Part shown: in pieces, positions 48,401 through 59,529 of the stretch
Position numbering within the stretch: the first letter of the stretch is position 1
Layout of the letters: each line of letters begins with the position of its first letter
Assembly: GCA_018671895.1 (NCBI GenBank)
Contig: JABHGV010000070.1
Span: 1-64,000 of the forward strand
DNA length: 64,000 nucleotides
Source of the DNA: Rhodospirillaceae bacterium
GTDB lineage: Bacteria; Pseudomonadota; Alphaproteobacteria; Rhodospirillales; JABHCV01
Direction: 5' to 3'
Notes under the pieces: generated by a model
What the model saw: only the letters and a program-made list of their open reading frames with translations
The model's database searches: none
Told to the model about the DNA's origin: nothing
Program-made: the position numbers and the translations under genes

Positions 48401-49315
48401 CTATTGGTTAAGAACTTTGAAGGGGCGAATTTCACCACCGACAATTTTCGTCAATGCCACCATTTTCCCCTCGGCCATGGCGCAGTAAACAGCGCCCGGG
48501 TCTACTTTTTCGAGGGATGAACGGCTCGCAACAGGTAAAACCGAAACGGCTTGTCCATGTTGCAGGCTTCTCGCTTCTTCTGCTGTCAGGGCCAGGGCCG
48601 GGATGTCGTCCAGCGCGGTCTCAACGGCAAGAAGCGGCGCACTATGCCCCAGAGAGATGATGGAATCCAGTGAAATCGCATGTGATTCGTCGAACGGGCC
48701 GCATACCAGACGTCTGAGCGCCGAAATATGCCCAAAGGTCCCCAATTTCAGCCCTAAATCGCGTGCCAGACCGCGCATATAAGAGCCCTTGCCGCAGGCC
48801 ACATCAAAGGTCGCATGGTCAGCATCTGCAATATCGACCAGATCGAAGCTGTCGATATGGATGGTTCTGGCGTCCAGCACCAGCGGCGTATTCTCGCGCG
48901 CCATGTCATAAGCCCGCTTGCCGCCCTGCTTGATGGCTGAATAATCCGGCGGCACCTGTTCAATGTCGCCGACAAATTCATCAAGGATGGCGACGATATC
49001 CTGGCGCGCCGGACGAACGTCGCTTGTATTGGTGATCTCGCCTTCGGCATCGTCGGTGGTCCGGGCCTCGCCCCAGCGTACGGTGAAACGGTATTTCTTG
49101 GCGCCGTCCATGACATAGGACATGGTCTTCGTCGCCTCGCCCAGCGCGATCGGCAAGATACCGGTCGCCATCGGGTCCAGGGTGCCGCCGTGCCCGGCCT
49201 TGGCTGCGTTCAAAGCACGCTTGACCTTGCCGACGACGGCGCTCGACGTCAGGCCACCCGGCTTGTCGACAATCAACCAGCCATGGATCGGGTCACCCTT
49301 GCGCTTACGCGCCAT
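48401..49315 (-). CDS. truB: tRNA pseudouridine-55 synthase
   Basis: 304 residues from ATG 49315, which overlaps the rbfA end by 11 bases. The catalytic Asp is in [32 protein letters not shown] precedes it, and [12 protein letters not shown] follows. It makes pseudouridine 55 in the T-loop of tRNAs. A C-terminal PUA-like domain ends the protein. Confidence 0.95.
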   Translation of the reverse strand: MARKRKGDPIHGWLIVDKPGGLTSSAVVGKVKRALNAAKAGHGGTLDPMATGILPIALGEATKTMSYVMDGAKKYRFTVRWGEARTTDDAEGEITNTSDVRPARQDIVAILDEFVGDIEQVPPDYSAIKQGGKRAYDMARENTPLVLDARTIHIDSFDLVDIADADHATFDVACGKGSYMRGLARDLGLKLGTFGHISALRRLVCGPFDESHAISLDSIISLGHSAPLLAVETALDDIPALALTAEEARSLQHGQAVSVLPVASRSSLEKVDPGAVYCAMAEGKMVALTKIVGGEIRPFKVLNQ

Positions 49316-49751
49316 TGTCGGGTTCCCCACCGTCATCGTCGGGGTCTTCAACATCCGTATCACGAGCAACGTCAGGCGTCCGCAACAAGGCATCTATGCG
49401 ACCGCCCTCATCAAAGGTGGTATCGGCCATGAACATCAATCTGGGAACGTAGCGCAGGTGCACCGATTGCGAGACCCGGTGACGCAGGAACGGTGCCGCC
49501 CGGCCCAGTGCCTTGGTAATGGTTTTCATGCCACCTTCGTTGTCATCGTTCACTCCGCCAAGCGGCATCACATAAACGGTGGCGTTGCGCATGTCGGGGC
49601 TGGCCCGCACTTCGGTGACGGTAATCGACAGGTCGGCAAGATCCGGATCGTGGATTTCTCCGCGCTCGATGATTTTTGAGAGCGCATGGCGTATTTCCTC
49701 GCCAACACGCAACTGGCGCTGAGAAGGCTCGTGGCTTCGACCCTTACTCAT
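49305..49751 (-). CDS. rbfA: 30S ribosome-binding factor A
   Basis: 148 residues. SQRQLRVGEEIRHALSKIIERGE and SPDMRNATVYVMPL are typical of RbfA, a cold-shock assembly factor of the 30S subunit. The tail after about residue 118 is acidic and probably disordered. It lies between infB and truB. Confidence 0.93.
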   Translation of the reverse strand: MSKGRSHEPSQRQLRVGEEIRHALSKIIERGEIHDPDLADLSITVTEVRASPDMRNATVYVMPLGGVNDDNEGGMKTITKALGRAAPFLRHRVSQSVHLRYVPRLMFMADTTFDEGGRIDALLRTPDVARDTDVEDPDDDGGEPDNGA

Positions 49752-49756
49752 GACGG

Positions 49757-52270
49757 CTAGTCACCCAGTTCGCGGGCAACCTCTTCGACGTCGAAGCATT
49801 CGATCATGTCGCCAGACTGGATGTCCTGATAGTTGGCGAAGGCCATGCCGCATTCGGTGCCTTCCTTGACGTCCTTGACGTCGTCCTTGAAACGCTTCAG
49901 CTGCGACAGCTCGCCTTCGTGGATCACCACGTCGTCGCGCAACAGGCGTACGCGCGAGCCGCGTTTGACCTGGCCCTCGGTGATAATGCAACCGGCAACC
50001 TTGCCGACCTTGGAGACCGAGAAGACTTCCTGGACCTTGGCATAACCCAGCAGGGTTTCGCGCAGTGTCGGCGCGAGCATGCCGGTGAGTGCCTTTTTGA
50101 CGTCGTCGGTCAGATCGTAAATGATTGAATAATAACGAATTTCAACGCCATCACGCTTGGCCATGTCGCGGGCCTGCGGATTGGCGCGGACATTAAACCC
50201 GGCAATCATGCCGCCGCTGGCATTGGCCAGGGTGATATCGGATTCGTTAATGCCGCCGACGCCGGAGTGCAGAACCTGCGCCTTGACCTCGTCGGTCGAC
50301 ATTTTTTCCAGCGCCGCCTGAATGGCCTCGACCGATCCATGGGCATCGGCCTTGACCACGATGGGCAGGTATTGCGCCTCGCCCTGGCCGATTTTCTCGA
50401 ACATCTGTTCCAGGGTGCCGCGCGCACCGGCAGCGGCACGAACATCGCGTTCACGGTTCATGCGGAATTCGGTAACTTCACGGGCGCGGGCCTCGTTATC
50501 CACTGCGGCGACTTCATCGCCGGCGCTGGGCGTTCCGTTCAGGCCCAGCACTTCGACCGGCATTGACGGTCCGGCCTGCTCGGCATCGTTTCCATGGTCG
50601 TCGATCAAGGCGCGAACCCGGCCCCACTCACCACCAGCAACGAAGATGTCACCCGCGTTCAGGGTGCCGCGCTGCACCAGAATGGTAGCAACGGAACCAC
50701 GTCCGACTTCCATCTTCGCTTCAATGACGACACCTTCTGCGGCGCGCTCGGGATTGGCTTTCAGATCGAGCAGTTCGGACTGCAGCAGGATCGCTTCTTC
50801 AAGCTTGTCGAGGTTGGTTTTTTCCTTGGCCGAGACCTCAATGGTCAGGACCTCGCCGCCCATTTCCTCAACCACCAGATCGTGTTGCAGAAGTTCCGTG
50901 CGAACCCGGTTCGCATCGGCACCTTCGACATCCATCTTGTTGATGGCGACGATAATCGGCACTTCGGCGGCCTTGGCGTGGGCAATAGCCTCGATGGTCT
51001 GCGGCATGATGCCGTCGTCAGCCGCAACAACCAAAATGACAATATCGGTAACACTGGCACCGCGTGCACGCATGTCGGTAAAGGCGGCGTGACCCGGGGT
51101 GTCAATAAAGGTGATCTTGTCACCGGATTCGAGGGTTACCTGATAAGCACCAATGTGCTGGGTGATGCCGCCGGCTTCACGCCCGGCAACGTCCGTTGCG
51201 CGGAGCGCATCAAGCAGCGAGGTCTTGCCGTGATCGACATGGCCCATGACAGTAACGACCGGCGCACGCGATTGCAGCTTGCCTTCATCGTCGTCATCGG
51301 TGCCTTTCAGGCCGATTTCAACATCGGCAGCGCTGACGCGCTTCAGGTTATGGCCGAACTCACTAACCAGCAGTTCTGCGGTGTCGGCGTCGATCACTTC
51401 GTTGATGGACGCCATGACGTCCATTTTCATCAACGCCTTGATGACATCGTTGGCCCGTTCGGCCATGCGGTTTGCCAGTTCCTGAACCGTGATGGTTTCC
51501 GGAATGACGACATCGCGAACGATTTTCTTGCCTTCGGTCAGAACCTGCTTTTGTTTCTGCTTTTCCTTTTCCCGGGCGCGTCGGACAGAAGCCAAAGAAC
51601 GTGTTCTCTCTTCGCCATCGCCCAGGGCTTCGGCGATGGTCAGCTTGCCGGACCGGCGACGTTTTTCGCCGCGTTTCGGGGTCGGGCGCTTCGGTGCGGC
51701 CTGTTCACTAGCGACTGGTTTCTTGGTTTTCGGCTTGGCCGGCTTGCTGTCACCTTCTTCAGCCGCTTTCAGTTTTTCAGCAGCGGCAGAAGCGACGGCC
51801 TTGTCTTCTTCTTCGGCCTGGCGCTTGGCTTCTTCATCAACCACAGGCGCTTCAGGTTCAGGTTTCGTGACCTCACTCTTCGGTTCCGGCCTCGGCGGCG
51901 GGGGCGGCATTTTTTCAGCCTTGTCGTCGCCCGTCTTGGCATCCTGCAGGGCGCGTGCACGGGCCGCCCTTTCCTCGTTCGTCAGACTCGACGGAACCTG
52001 CGGCGCTTCCGGCTCCTTGGGCGGCGCTTCAGCAATTTCCGGCATCTTCGGTACGTCTTTAATTTCGGCCATGGAGCCGGTGGAATTGGTCTTATAAGTA
52101 CGCTTCTTCTTGACCTCGACCTGAACCATTTTCGAGCGGCCGTGCGAGAAGCTCTGGCGAACCGAACCGGATTCGACCGTCTTCTTCAGCTCCAGCTTGC
52201 CGGGGCGCGACAGGCCTAATGGCTTCCCGGAGGGCTTTTTCTTTTTATCCGTGTCCGTGCTATCGCTCAT
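49757..52270 (-). CDS. infB: Translation initiation factor IF-2
   Basis: 837 residues from ATG 52270 (GGAAG 5 bases upstream); an earlier ATG at 52285 is possible. A long charged, Pro/Lys/Glu-rich N-terminal region (about residues 1-230) precedes the IF2-N domain and the GTPase ([31 protein letters not shown]). It brings initiator tRNA to the ribosome. Length matches other alphaproteobacterial IF-2. Confidence 0.97.
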   Translation of the reverse strand: MSDSTDTDKKKKPSGKPLGLSRPGKLELKKTVESGSVRQSFSHGRSKMVQVEVKKKRTYKTNSTGSMAEIKDVPKMPEIAEAPPKEPEAPQVPSSLTNEERAARARALQDAKTGDDKAEKMPPPPPRPEPKSEVTKPEPEAPVVDEEAKRQAEEEDKAVASAAAEKLKAAEEGDSKPAKPKTKKPVASEQAAPKRPTPKRGEKRRRSGKLTIAEALGDGEERTRSLASVRRAREKEKQKQKQVLTEGKKIVRDVVIPETITVQELANRMAERANDVIKALMKMDVMASINEVIDADTAELLVSEFGHNLKRVSAADVEIGLKGTDDDDEGKLQSRAPVVTVMGHVDHGKTSLLDALRATDVAGREAGGITQHIGAYQVTLESGDKITFIDTPGHAAFTDMRARGASVTDIVILVVAADDGIMPQTIEAIAHAKAAEVPIIVAINKMDVEGADANRVRTELLQHDLVVEEMGGEVLTIEVSAKEKTNLDKLEEAILLQSELLDLKANPERAAEGVVIEAKMEVGRGSVATILVQRGTLNAGDIFVAGGEWGRVRALIDDHGNDAEQAGPSMPVEVLGLNGTPSAGDEVAAVDNEARAREVTEFRMNRERDVRAAAGARGTLEQMFEKIGQGEAQYLPIVVKADAHGSVEAIQAALEKMSTDEVKAQVLHSGVGGINESDITLANASGGMIAGFNVRANPQARDMAKRDGVEIRYYSIIYDLTDDVKKALTGMLAPTLRETLLGYAKVQEVFSVSKVGKVAGCIITEGQVKRGSRVRLLRDDVVIHEGELSQLKRFKDDVKDVKEGTECGMAFANYQDIQSGDMIECFDVEEVARELGD

Positions 52271-52314
52271 CAAACTTCCGTTCACTCGTTCAGTCGCATT
52301 TCGTCGCGTGTCTT

Positions 52315-52911
52315 CTAAGACGCCGCGTCCGTCACTCTTAGTCCCTTTAGCCGCCGCGCCCCCCGAAGGAGATTCTCGGCCAGTTTTCCCGGCCCGACGA
52401 TCGCATGTACCGCATGATCACGGCCAAACACGTGGCCCAGTTCATCGGCACTAAACACATCCACCAGCGGCGTTTCACCTGCCAGCCGCCGGATCTTGTC
52501 TCGTCCGTCCGCGGCTCCGTCAAACGCTGCTATAACAACGCCCACAGCGGCCTTTTCCTTCAACCAGGATTCGACCTTTCCGAAACCTGCAACGGCTATT
52601 CCGGCGCGCCGTGCCAGACCAATCTGATCCAGGCATCGTCGCGCCAAAAGCGCCTCGACACGGTCTGCCAAATCGTCCGGGGCATTTGCCTTGGCCCGCG
52701 CCGCCTTGGCAAACAAGTTTCGCGCCGATGCTGTATGTATCACATCCCTATCGGCGCTCAACCAAAAACCCCGGCCCGGCAGCTTCTCTTCAATGTCGGC
52801 GACGACGTCTCCGTCGGGCGCAACGACAAACCTGAGCATCTCTGCCTTTGGCCTCATCTCACCGCTGACAATACAGCGGCGTTGTCCGGGCGCATCCTTT
52901 TCGCGGATCAT
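52315..52911 (-). CDS. YlxR (RnpM-like) RNA-binding protein fused to an L7Ae-like domain
   Basis: 198 residues. The N-terminal YlxR/DUF448 domain has [19 protein letters not shown] and [17 protein letters not shown]; the C-terminal part (about residues 95-195) resembles the L7Ae/L30e fold ([18 protein letters not shown]). In Firmicutes these are separate genes, ylxR and ylxQ, between nusA and infB. Both halves bind RNA; YlxR has been linked to RNase P control in Bacillus. Confidence 0.88.
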   Translation of the reverse strand: MIREKDAPGQRRCIVSGEMRPKAEMLRFVVAPDGDVVADIEEKLPGRGFWLSADRDVIHTASARNLFAKAARAKANAPDDLADRVEALLARRCLDQIGLARRAGIAVAGFGKVESWLKEKAAVGVVIAAFDGAADGRDKIRRLAGETPLVDVFSADELGHVFGRDHAVHAIVGPGKLAENLLRGARRLKGLRVTDAAS

Positions 52912-52925
52912 GCGCCCGTCTCCAG

Positions 52926-54515
52926 TTAGTCCTTAACCTCGGCGGTTTCTTCTGCCGCATCGCCCGCTTCAGCGGTTTCTTCGGCGGGCGCCTCTTCATC
53001 TTCCGGGAACCAGTGAGCACGGGCCGCCATGATAACGTCATTGGCCTCGGTCATTGTCAGCATGCCCGCGGGCAGCATTTCCAGCAGCTCGTCACCGGCC
53101 AGATCGGCCAGATCGTCGAGGCTTTTAACACCGCCTTCACCGACCGCAACCATCAACTGCGGGGAGACGCCATCAAGCGCCCCTATTTCATCGGAAACAC
53201 CCAACTCTACACAGCGTGCCGCCAGTGCCGCGTCACGCGTCTCGATGTGTGCCCGGGCGCGTTCACGCAGTTCTTCGGAAATTTCCTCATCGAAGCCTTC
53301 GATGTCCATCAGGTCTTCCATTGGCACGAAAGCAACCTGTTCGACAGAGGAGAACCCTTCGGTCACCAGCAGGTGAGCGATGACTTCATCGACATCCAGC
53401 TCTTCGACGAACATCGCCGAACGGGTGTTGAATTCTTCCTGACGACGCTCAGATTCTTTGGCCTCGGTCAGGATATCAATATCCCAGCCCGATAGTTGCG
53501 AGCCCAAACGCACGTTCTGGCCGCGACGGCCAATGGCAAGGCTTAGCTGTTCGTCGGGAACGACGACCTCGATCTTGTTCTTTTCTTCATCCAGAACCAC
53601 CTTCGCGACCTCGGCCGGGGCCAGGGCATTAACGATGAAGGTCGCCGGGTCTTCCGACCATTGAATGATATCAATTTTTTCGCCCTGCAATTCGCCAACC
53701 ACAGCCTGAACACGCGAGCCGCGCATACCGATACACGGGCCGACCGGATCGATGCTGGAATCGTGGGACAGCACGGCGATCTTGGCGCGCGAACCCGGGT
53801 CACGGGCAACCGACTTGATTTCGATAATGCCGTCATAGATTTCCGGCACTTCCTGGGCAAACAGCTTGGCCATGAATTGCGGATGCGTGCGCGACAGGAA
53901 AATCTGCGGGCCGCGCAGTTCCTCGCGCACATCGACGATGTACGAACGGATCCTGTCGCCATTGTTGAAATGCTCGCGCGGAATGGCTTCATCGCGACGC
54001 AGCAGCGCTTCGCCGCGGCCCAGATCGACAATGATGTTGCCGAACTCGACGCGCTTGACCAGGCCGTTGACGATCTCGCCGACGCGATCCTTGTATTCCT
54101 CGTACTGACGCTTGCGTTCGGCGTCACGAACCTTCTGAACAATGACCTGCTTGGCCGTTTGTGCGGCGATGCGCCCGAAATCGATGGGCGGCAGCGGATC
54201 AATCAGGAAATCGCCGAGGACGGCATCGGCCTTGATTTTTTGGGCCGCATCCAGAGTCGTCTGGGTGATTTCGTTTTCAATTTCTTCGACGACTTCGACG
54301 TATCGGGCCAACGTAATCTCGCCCGACTTGCGGTCGATGGTGGCGCGAATGTCGTGTTCCTGACCATATTTCGTGCGTCCAGCCTTCTGGATTGCCTGTT
54401 CCATGGCCTCCAGCACTTCGTCCTGCTCGATGCCCTTGTCGCGAGCAACGGTTTCAGCAACCAGCAAAAGTTCAGGCCGGGCGTGTACAGCGTCAGTCGT
54501 CATTGTTTCACTCAT
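52926..54515 (-). CDS. nusA: Transcription termination/antitermination factor NusA
   Basis: 529 residues. N-terminal RNAP-binding part, S1 domain ([32 protein letters not shown] in pieces), KH domains ([18 protein letters not shown] and [22 protein letters not shown] in pieces) and two C-terminal acidic repeats of HhH type. It regulates pausing and termination. The last about 30 residues are Ala/Glu-rich. The start overlaps the rimP end. Confidence 0.96.
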   Translation of the reverse strand: MSETMTTDAVHARPELLLVAETVARDKGIEQDEVLEAMEQAIQKAGRTKYGQEHDIRATIDRKSGEITLARYVEVVEEIENEITQTTLDAAQKIKADAVLGDFLIDPLPPIDFGRIAAQTAKQVIVQKVRDAERKRQYEEYKDRVGEIVNGLVKRVEFGNIIVDLGRGEALLRRDEAIPREHFNNGDRIRSYIVDVREELRGPQIFLSRTHPQFMAKLFAQEVPEIYDGIIEIKSVARDPGSRAKIAVLSHDSSIDPVGPCIGMRGSRVQAVVGELQGEKIDIIQWSEDPATFIVNALAPAEVAKVVLDEEKNKIEVVVPDEQLSLAIGRRGQNVRLGSQLSGWDIDILTEAKESERRQEEFNTRSAMFVEELDVDEVIAHLLVTEGFSSVEQVAFVPMEDLMDIEGFDEEISEELRERARAHIETRDAALAARCVELGVSDEIGALDGVSPQLMVAVGEGGVKSLDDLADLAGDELLEMLPAGMLTMTEANDVIMAARAHWFPEDEEAPAEETAEAGDAAEETAEVKD

Positions 54516-55003
54516 TGTTTTCTTTGTCCTTCGAATGCCGCGATTAACTCGTCGGTCAACAGCAGTTTCGCCTTGTTTATCTCCGGAAATGCCAACTCAA
54601 CGTCCTCACCTTCGACGTTGATGGTGACAATTCCCTCCTTAATTCCCAACAGACGCCCGTTAAAGCGTTTGCTTCCCCCGACCGGAGCCCGGGTATCAAT
54701 GCGCGCCTCGAAACCGGCGAAGCGCTTGAAATCCTGTTCCCTGACCAGCGGCCTGTCGATGCCGGGTGACGACACCTCCAGATTATAGTTGCTGTCAATC
54801 GGGTCCTCGACATCCAACACCGCCGAGATTGCCCTGCTCACCTTGACACAGTCTTCGACGACCATGTCTCCGGTTTCGGCATCTTCAGCCATCACCTGAA
54901 GGGACGGGTTGTCGCCGCCGGTGAACACCACCCTGACAAGCACGAAACCCAATGCTTCGACCGTCGGGGTAATCAGTTCTTCTATGCGCTCGGCAAATTG
55001 CAT
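54512..55003 (-). CDS. rimP: Ribosome maturation factor RimP
   Basis: 163 residues from ATG 55003; a longer frame to 55069 would run through a terminator hairpin. It contains YNLEVSSPGIDRPLVREQDFKRF-type sequence and an N-terminal RIEELITPTVEALGF, typical of RimP, which assists 30S assembly. The T-run of a strong terminator ends 9 bases before the ATG. Confidence 0.93.
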   Translation of the reverse strand: MQFAERIEELITPTVEALGFVLVRVVFTGGDNPSLQVMAEDAETGDMVVEDCVKVSRAISAVLDVEDPIDSNYNLEVSSPGIDRPLVREQDFKRFAGFEARIDTRAPVGGSKRFNGRLLGIKEGIVTINVEGEDVELAFPEINKAKLLLTDELIAAFEGQRKQ

Positions 55004-55012
55004 GCGCGTCCC

Positions 55013-55043
55013 AAAAAAACAAAAGGCGGGCCAAGGGCCCACC
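55013..55043 (-). terminator. Terminator/attenuator just before rimP
   Basis: On the minus strand GGTGGGCC-CTT-GGCCCGCC (8 pairs, one G-U) is followed by TTTTGTTTTTTT. It lies between trmB and rimP, but its T-run ends only 9 bases before the rimP ATG, so any rimP transcript must pass through it. Confidence 0.88.
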
Positions 55044-55093
55044 TCACCAATCCGATCTCTACTTAACATTAAGCAAGTCGGGCTTAATAAGTC

Positions 55094-55117
55094 GGCTTAA
55101 CGAAAGCGCGTTAAGCC
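55094..55117 (-). promoter_or_regulatory. Perfect 9-bp stem-loop in the rimP leader
   Basis: On the minus strand GGCTTAACG-CGCTTT-CGTTAAGCC is a perfect stem with a 6-base loop. Two further TTAAG/CTTAA blocks follow at about 55063-55090 and can pair with it instead, which fits an attenuator or a protein-binding leader. Confidence 0.6.
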
Positions 55118-55152
55118 AGTGGCCGTGGTATACACCCGATGTCGTTTGAGTT

Positions 55153-55854
55153 TCAAGGGTTAATCGCTGTTCTGGGCTGGCGCTCGAACAGCAGATATGA
55201 CGACTTGATGCCGTTGCTGAGCGCCTTTTTCTCATAGCGTGTCTGTACCCAGTCAACAGGCGGTATCCGCCAGTCGTTGGGCTGGCGCGCCGTCCAGTGA
55301 AAGTCGGGGTGTTTCAGTGCCACTTCCAGCGCCCATTCGACATGCCCGGGATGATCACTGGCGAACACCAGCTCGGCCCCGTCCTTCATCACCCGGGATA
55401 ACCTGTCCAGGTTTTCTGGGTTCATGAAGCGACGCTTGTTATGGCGTGCTTTCGGCCACGGATCGGCGAACAGCAAGTACGCACGCCCCAGTGAGGCATC
55501 TGGCAATTGGTCCAGCAGCGGGCGGGCGTCATCGTCGACAATACGAACGTTTTCCAGTCCATCGCGGTCGACAAACGACAGCAGCCGGGCGACGCCATTG
55601 ATATAGGGCTCGCAGCCGATAAAGCCGATATCCGGGTTGCGCGCCGCCTGTTCGGCCAGATGCTCGCCGCCGCCGAAACCGATTTCCAGCCACACGTCCT
55701 TGGTGTTGGCCTGAAAAATGGCATTGATCTGGCGGCCGTCGTCAATCCGCAGCTTCGGCAGCAGGGTGTCGACGAGGGCTTGTAAGCCCGGCCTCAGTTT
55801 TTTGCCGTGTCGCCTGCCATGCCAGTCAAAGCCGCGTGGGCGGGCCTCGTTCAC
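55153..55854 (-). CDS. trmB: tRNA (guanine-N7)-methyltransferase
   Basis: 233 residues. The SAM-binding loop is EIGFGGGEHLAEQA, then IGCEPYINGV, and the TrmB signature FADPWPKARHNKRRF is complete. It methylates G46 of tRNAs. It follows metK by 6 bases. Confidence 0.95.
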   Translation of the reverse strand: MNEARPRGFDWHGRRHGKKLRPGLQALVDTLLPKLRIDDGRQINAIFQANTKDVWLEIGFGGGEHLAEQAARNPDIGFIGCEPYINGVARLLSFVDRDGLENVRIVDDDARPLLDQLPDASLGRAYLLFADPWPKARHNKRRFMNPENLDRLSRVMKDGAELVFASDHPGHVEWALEVALKHPDFHWTARQPNDWRIPPVDWVQTRYEKKALSNGIKSSYLLFERQPRTAINP

Positions 55855-55860
55855 CGTCTT

Positions 55861-57048
55861 CTAGAACGCCGACTTCAGGGCGTCGACAAGATCGGTGCGT
55901 TCCCACGAGAAGCCGCCGTCATCTTCCGGCGCCCGGCCAAAGTGGCCATAGGCCGCCGAACGGGCATAAATCGGACGGTTCAGCTTCAGGTGTTCACGGA
56001 TGCCGCGCGGGCTCAGGTTGACCATTTCGCACAGCGTCGCCGACAGCTTGTCTTCGTCAACACTGTCAGCGCCGTGGGTATCGATATAAACCGACAGCGG
56101 TTTGGAAACGCCGATGGCGTAGGCAAGCTGAATGGTGCAACGATCAGCAATACCGGCGGCAACAACATTCTTCGCCAGATAACGCGACGCATAAGCAGCC
56201 GAACGGTCAACCTTGGTCGGGTCTTTGCCCGAGAACGCACCGCCACCATGCGGGGCGGCCCCGCCGTAGGTGTCGACGATAATCTTGCGTCCGGTCAGTC
56301 CGGCATCGCCGTCCGGTCCGCCAACAACGAAGCGTCCGGTCGGGTTGACGTAAAATTCATCTTCCGGGCACATCCAGCCATCGGGCAGGACATTTTTAAC
56401 GTGCGGACGAACAATCGCGCGGACTTCGTCCTGGCTCAGGTTTTCGGCATGCTGGGTTGAGACAACGACAGAGCTTGCGCCGACCGGCTTGCCGTCGACA
56501 TAACGAAGTGTCACCTGACTTTTCGAATCCGGCTCCAGCCCCGGCTCGGCACCCGAATGGCGGGCTTCGGCCAACGAACGCAAAATGGCGTGGGAGAAAT
56601 GAATGGGGGCAGGCATCAATACATCGGTCTCGGTACAGGCATAACCAAACATGATGCCCTGATCACCGGCACCTTCGTCTTTGTCGCCTGCGGCATCGAC
56701 GCCGACGGCGATGTCGGCGGACTGACCATGCAGATAAACGTCGACGTCAGAATTCTTCCAGTGGAAGCCGTCCTGTTCATAGCCGATATCGCGCACGCAG
56801 CTGCGTGCAATTTCTTCCATGTGGGCCTTGTCGACCTCGCCATTGGCATCGACCAATGGCGACGGGCCGCGAACTTCGCCAGCCAACACGATACGGTTGG
56901 TGGTGCACAGCGTTTCACACGCCACGCGGGCTTGTCCATCAGCCGTCAGAAAGGCATCGACGATGGCATCTGAAATGCGGTCGCTGACCTTGTCGGGATG
57001 GCCTTCGGAAACAGATTCACTGGTAAAAAGGTAGTCGGTTTTCGACAC
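55861..57048 (-). CDS. metK: S-adenosylmethionine synthetase
   Basis: 395 residues from GTG 57048, which has GGAGG 9 bases upstream; the frame stays open to 57201 but the family begins here ([20 protein letters not shown] in part). [17 protein letters not shown], the P-loop-like [19 protein letters not shown] region and DQGIMFGYA are present. It makes SAM from methionine and ATP. The upstream gap shows no clear SAM riboswitch. Confidence 0.97.
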   Translation of the reverse strand: MSKTDYLFTSESVSEGHPDKVSDRISDAIVDAFLTADGQARVACETLCTTNRIVLAGEVRGPSPLVDANGEVDKAHMEEIARSCVRDIGYEQDGFHWKNSDVDVYLHGQSADIAVGVDAAGDKDEGAGDQGIMFGYACTETDVLMPAPIHFSHAILRSLAEARHSGAEPGLEPDSKSQVTLRYVDGKPVGASSVVVSTQHAENLSQDEVRAIVRPHVKNVLPDGWMCPEDEFYVNPTGRFVVGGPDGDAGLTGRKIIVDTYGGAAPHGGGAFSGKDPTKVDRSAAYASRYLAKNVVAAGIADRCTIQLAYAIGVSKPLSVYIDTHGADSVDEDKLSATLCEMVNLSPRGIREHLKLNRPIYARSAAYGHFGRAPEDDGGFSWERTDLVDALKSAF

Positions 57049-57275
57049 GTTTAAGTACCTCCGATAAATAGCTTCGTCCATTGGACCGGGGGCCTGCCGA
57101 TATCGAAGAGCCCACTTAGCGCCTTTATTAACGTGGTGGCAAGTAGTCCAAATCCATCCACGCGCTAACGCCAGCAGCGAAAGCGATGCAACTTGTGACA
57201 ATCTTTTAAGGGCGGGTCAAGGGGTTTTCAGCCACCCTGGGCGTAGGGGTTTTCCCAGCCGTACGGCGGCTTATC

Positions 57276-57758
57276 CTAGCCGCTCGCCTTGGCCAGTGAC
57301 TTGACCAGTTCGAACACCCGTTTGCGCACCCTCGGGTCGGTGACCTTGTAATACGCTCGCACCAGTTCCAGGGTCTCGCGACGGGTCAGGGGATCTGATT
57401 CAAGCTCGACCTGCTTGTTGTCGCTGACCCCACTTGCCGGAGGACGCCTGCCACGGGATTTTGCCGTCTGGTCGGGCATTTCTTCGAAGAAATAGGATAT
57501 GGGAATATCCAGGAACAAGGAGAATTCATATAAACGGGATGCGCCAACTCGGTTGGCCCCGCGTTCGTATTTCTGAATCTGCTGAAAGGTCAGGCCGACC
57601 GCATCGCCGAGTTTTTCCTGACTGATGCCTAGCAAGGTGCGCCGCTGACGCAACCGCGAGCCGACGTGAATATCAACCAGCCGGGGCACCCCGGCCATGG
57701 GGTCTGTTTTCCTCGGTCGACGAGTTTTCTGACCAACTTTTTTGGCAGATTTATTCAT
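57276..57758 (-). CDS. XRE-family helix-turn-helix regulator
   Basis: 160 residues. A basic N-terminus is followed by an HTH_3 domain (about residues 30-90: VGSRLRQRRTLLGISQEKLGDAVGLTFQQIQKYERG in pieces) and a C-terminal tail with LVRAYYKVTDPRVRKRVFELVKSLAKAS. It lies between lnt and metK on the same strand, an arrangement common in alphaproteobacteria. Target genes unknown. The ATG at 57758 gives a Lys-rich start. Confidence 0.85.
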   Translation of the reverse strand: MNKSAKKVGQKTRRPRKTDPMAGVPRLVDIHVGSRLRQRRTLLGISQEKLGDAVGLTFQQIQKYERGANRVGASRLYEFSLFLDIPISYFFEEMPDQTAKSRGRRPPASGVSDNKQVELESDPLTRRETLELVRAYYKVTDPRVRKRVFELVKSLAKASG

Positions 57759-57951
57759 AACTTATCCTCGCTCCTCGCCCCTTGATTAACTTTTTCCCTA
57801 GTGTGCTACAATATTATTACGCTGACCGTCCAGTGTTTTCCTGTCGCCACAACTGCAATATAGTGTCGAGTAGATATAAGCTCGCAAGAGCCCCGAATCA
57901 ACGTTAGATTTCATACGATGCTATGCAAAACACCCTTTTGAATCTACTTTT

Positions 57952-59529
57952 TTATATAGATTTCCAAGATATGCCGTCCTGTGGCCTGCCCGGCATTAAA
58001 AAGCCTACCCCGATAGTCACTAATACCAGCAATCCGACAAGCCAGTCGGCGAGACGCCCATAAAGAGTCCAGTCACCCGGAGGACGTGGCAAACCGCCAT
58101 CCAGAACACCCTTCGTGCCCAAATCCAGCTTGCCTAAGACCCGGCCATAGCCGTCGATAATCGCCGAGATTCCGGTACCGGCGACCCGAGCCATCGGCAG
58201 GCCTTCTTCAGCCGCACGAAGCCGCGCCTGATCGAAATGCTGATACGGTCCGGTTCGGGTGCCGTACCAAGCATCGTTGGTGATGTTCAGCAACCATTCA
58301 GGGCGGGCCTGTCGATCGGTAACGCGGCCCGAAAAAATGACCTCGTAACAAATCATCGGCGAGAATGGCGGCAGACCGTCCAGCTTCAGGGTCCTGATGC
58401 CCGGACCGGGCGTGAAGTCTGTTAGCCCCTCGGTAAGCTTCTTCAGGCCGAGCAGGTTTTTCAACGGCACGTACTCACCGAACGGCACCAGATGCTGCTT
58501 GTCATAGGTCGCGGTAATCTCGCCATCGGCATTTAGCGCATGCAGGCTGTTCCACACCCGGCGGGCGGGTGCGCTGCGCGGCGTTGCCCTTGGTGCACCG
58601 GTAATCAGCAGACCGCCATCAGGAACGGCGGCGGTGAGCATGTTTCTCGCCCCCCTGTCGATGTCGAGCACATACACCGCCGACGTTTCCGACCAGATGA
58701 CATGGGTCGGCAAGACCGCGCCCGCGCCGGGCGCGGTGCTCATACGAACTTGTTCGACCAGATTGTCGCGACGAAGTGTGGCCCGCCATTTGTCCCTTTG
58801 CGAAATGTTTGGCTGCACAAGCCGCAGGCGAACGTCTTCGACCATCTCGACGGATGCCCCGGCAAGGCGCATTGCACCACCGGCCCAGACAAGGCCGATC
58901 AAAATAAAACCGATTACGACCGGTTTGCTGTTGCCGCCAAGGCCAAGTACGCCCGGCATCGCAGCGGTGATTACCGTCAACAGACCAAGGCCATAGACCC
59001 CGACAAGCGCCGTCGACTGGATCATCGCATCAGAAAACACCCAGGCGGCACCGATCGGATTCCACGCAAAGCCGGTCAACAGCCAACCCCGCAGCCACTC
59101 GATGGTGGTCCACGCGGCCGCTAAAACCAGCACCTGCCCGACATTCGTCAAGCGACGCCCAAGGCGATTGCTCAGCAGGGCTGCCAGTGCCGGATACAGT
59201 GCGAAGCCCGCGGCCAACACAAATACCGCCGGGGTGGCCATCGCCGTCATGGGTGGGCCAAATTTTTCCAGACTGATGACAAGCGCGTTCGATATCCACA
59301 TCAGGCCGGACGCAAAATAGCCGAACCCGAACCACCAGCCGACACAAGCAGCAGCACGCATATTGCGGGACGAAATGATCAACCAGTGAAGACCGGTGAA
59401 GGCCGGGATCAACAGAAACACCCAATAAAAGGGTGCCATGGCGGCTGTCGCCAGAACCCCGAGAATTAGGGCGACGGCACTGCGCGTCCACCAGGACGAA
59501 GACGCCAGCCAGCCATACAGGCGTTTCAT
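57952..59529 (-). CDS. lnt: Apolipoprotein N-acyltransferase
   Basis: 525 residues. About six to eight N-terminal membrane segments, then a periplasmic nitrilase-type domain with the catalytic triad in IWSETS (Glu), YDKQHLVPFGEY (Lys) and PMICYEVIF (Cys). It adds the third acyl chain to lipoproteins. A final hydrophobic segment ends the protein. The start overlaps the corC stop. Confidence 0.95.
   Translation of the reverse strand: MKRLYGWLASSSWWTRSAVALILGVLATAAMAPFYWVFLLIPAFTGLHWLIISSRNMRAAACVGWWFGFGYFASGLMWISNALVISLEKFGPPMTAMATPAVFVLAAGFALYPALAALLSNRLGRRLTNVGQVLVLAAAWTTIEWLRGWLLTGFAWNPIGAAWVFSDAMIQSTALVGVYGLGLLTVITAAMPGVLGLGGNSKPVVIGFILIGLVWAGGAMRLAGASVEMVEDVRLRLVQPNISQRDKWRATLRRDNLVEQVRMSTAPGAGAVLPTHVIWSETSAVYVLDIDRGARNMLTAAVPDGGLLITGAPRATPRSAPARRVWNSLHALNADGEITATYDKQHLVPFGEYVPLKNLLGLKKLTEGLTDFTPGPGIRTLKLDGLPPFSPMICYEVIFSGRVTDRQARPEWLLNITNDAWYGTRTGPYQHFDQARLRAAEEGLPMARVAGTGISAIIDGYGRVLGKLDLGTKGVLDGGLPRPPGDWTLYGRLADWLVGLLVLVTIGVGFLMPGRPQDGISWKSI

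Noticed and set aside
50594-52219. 541-codon frame antisense to infB
   Set aside because: It mirrors the charged N-terminal coding region of infB in a GC-rich genome; no domain and no ribosome-binding site. The same holds for 41826-43175, 4630-5736 and 46045-47169.
57049-57275. Possible SAM-type riboswitch before metK
   Set aside because: A GTCACAAG stretch resembles part of the SAM/SAH motif but the pairing strand and the pseudoknot with the ribosome-binding site are missing, and it lies too far from the start.
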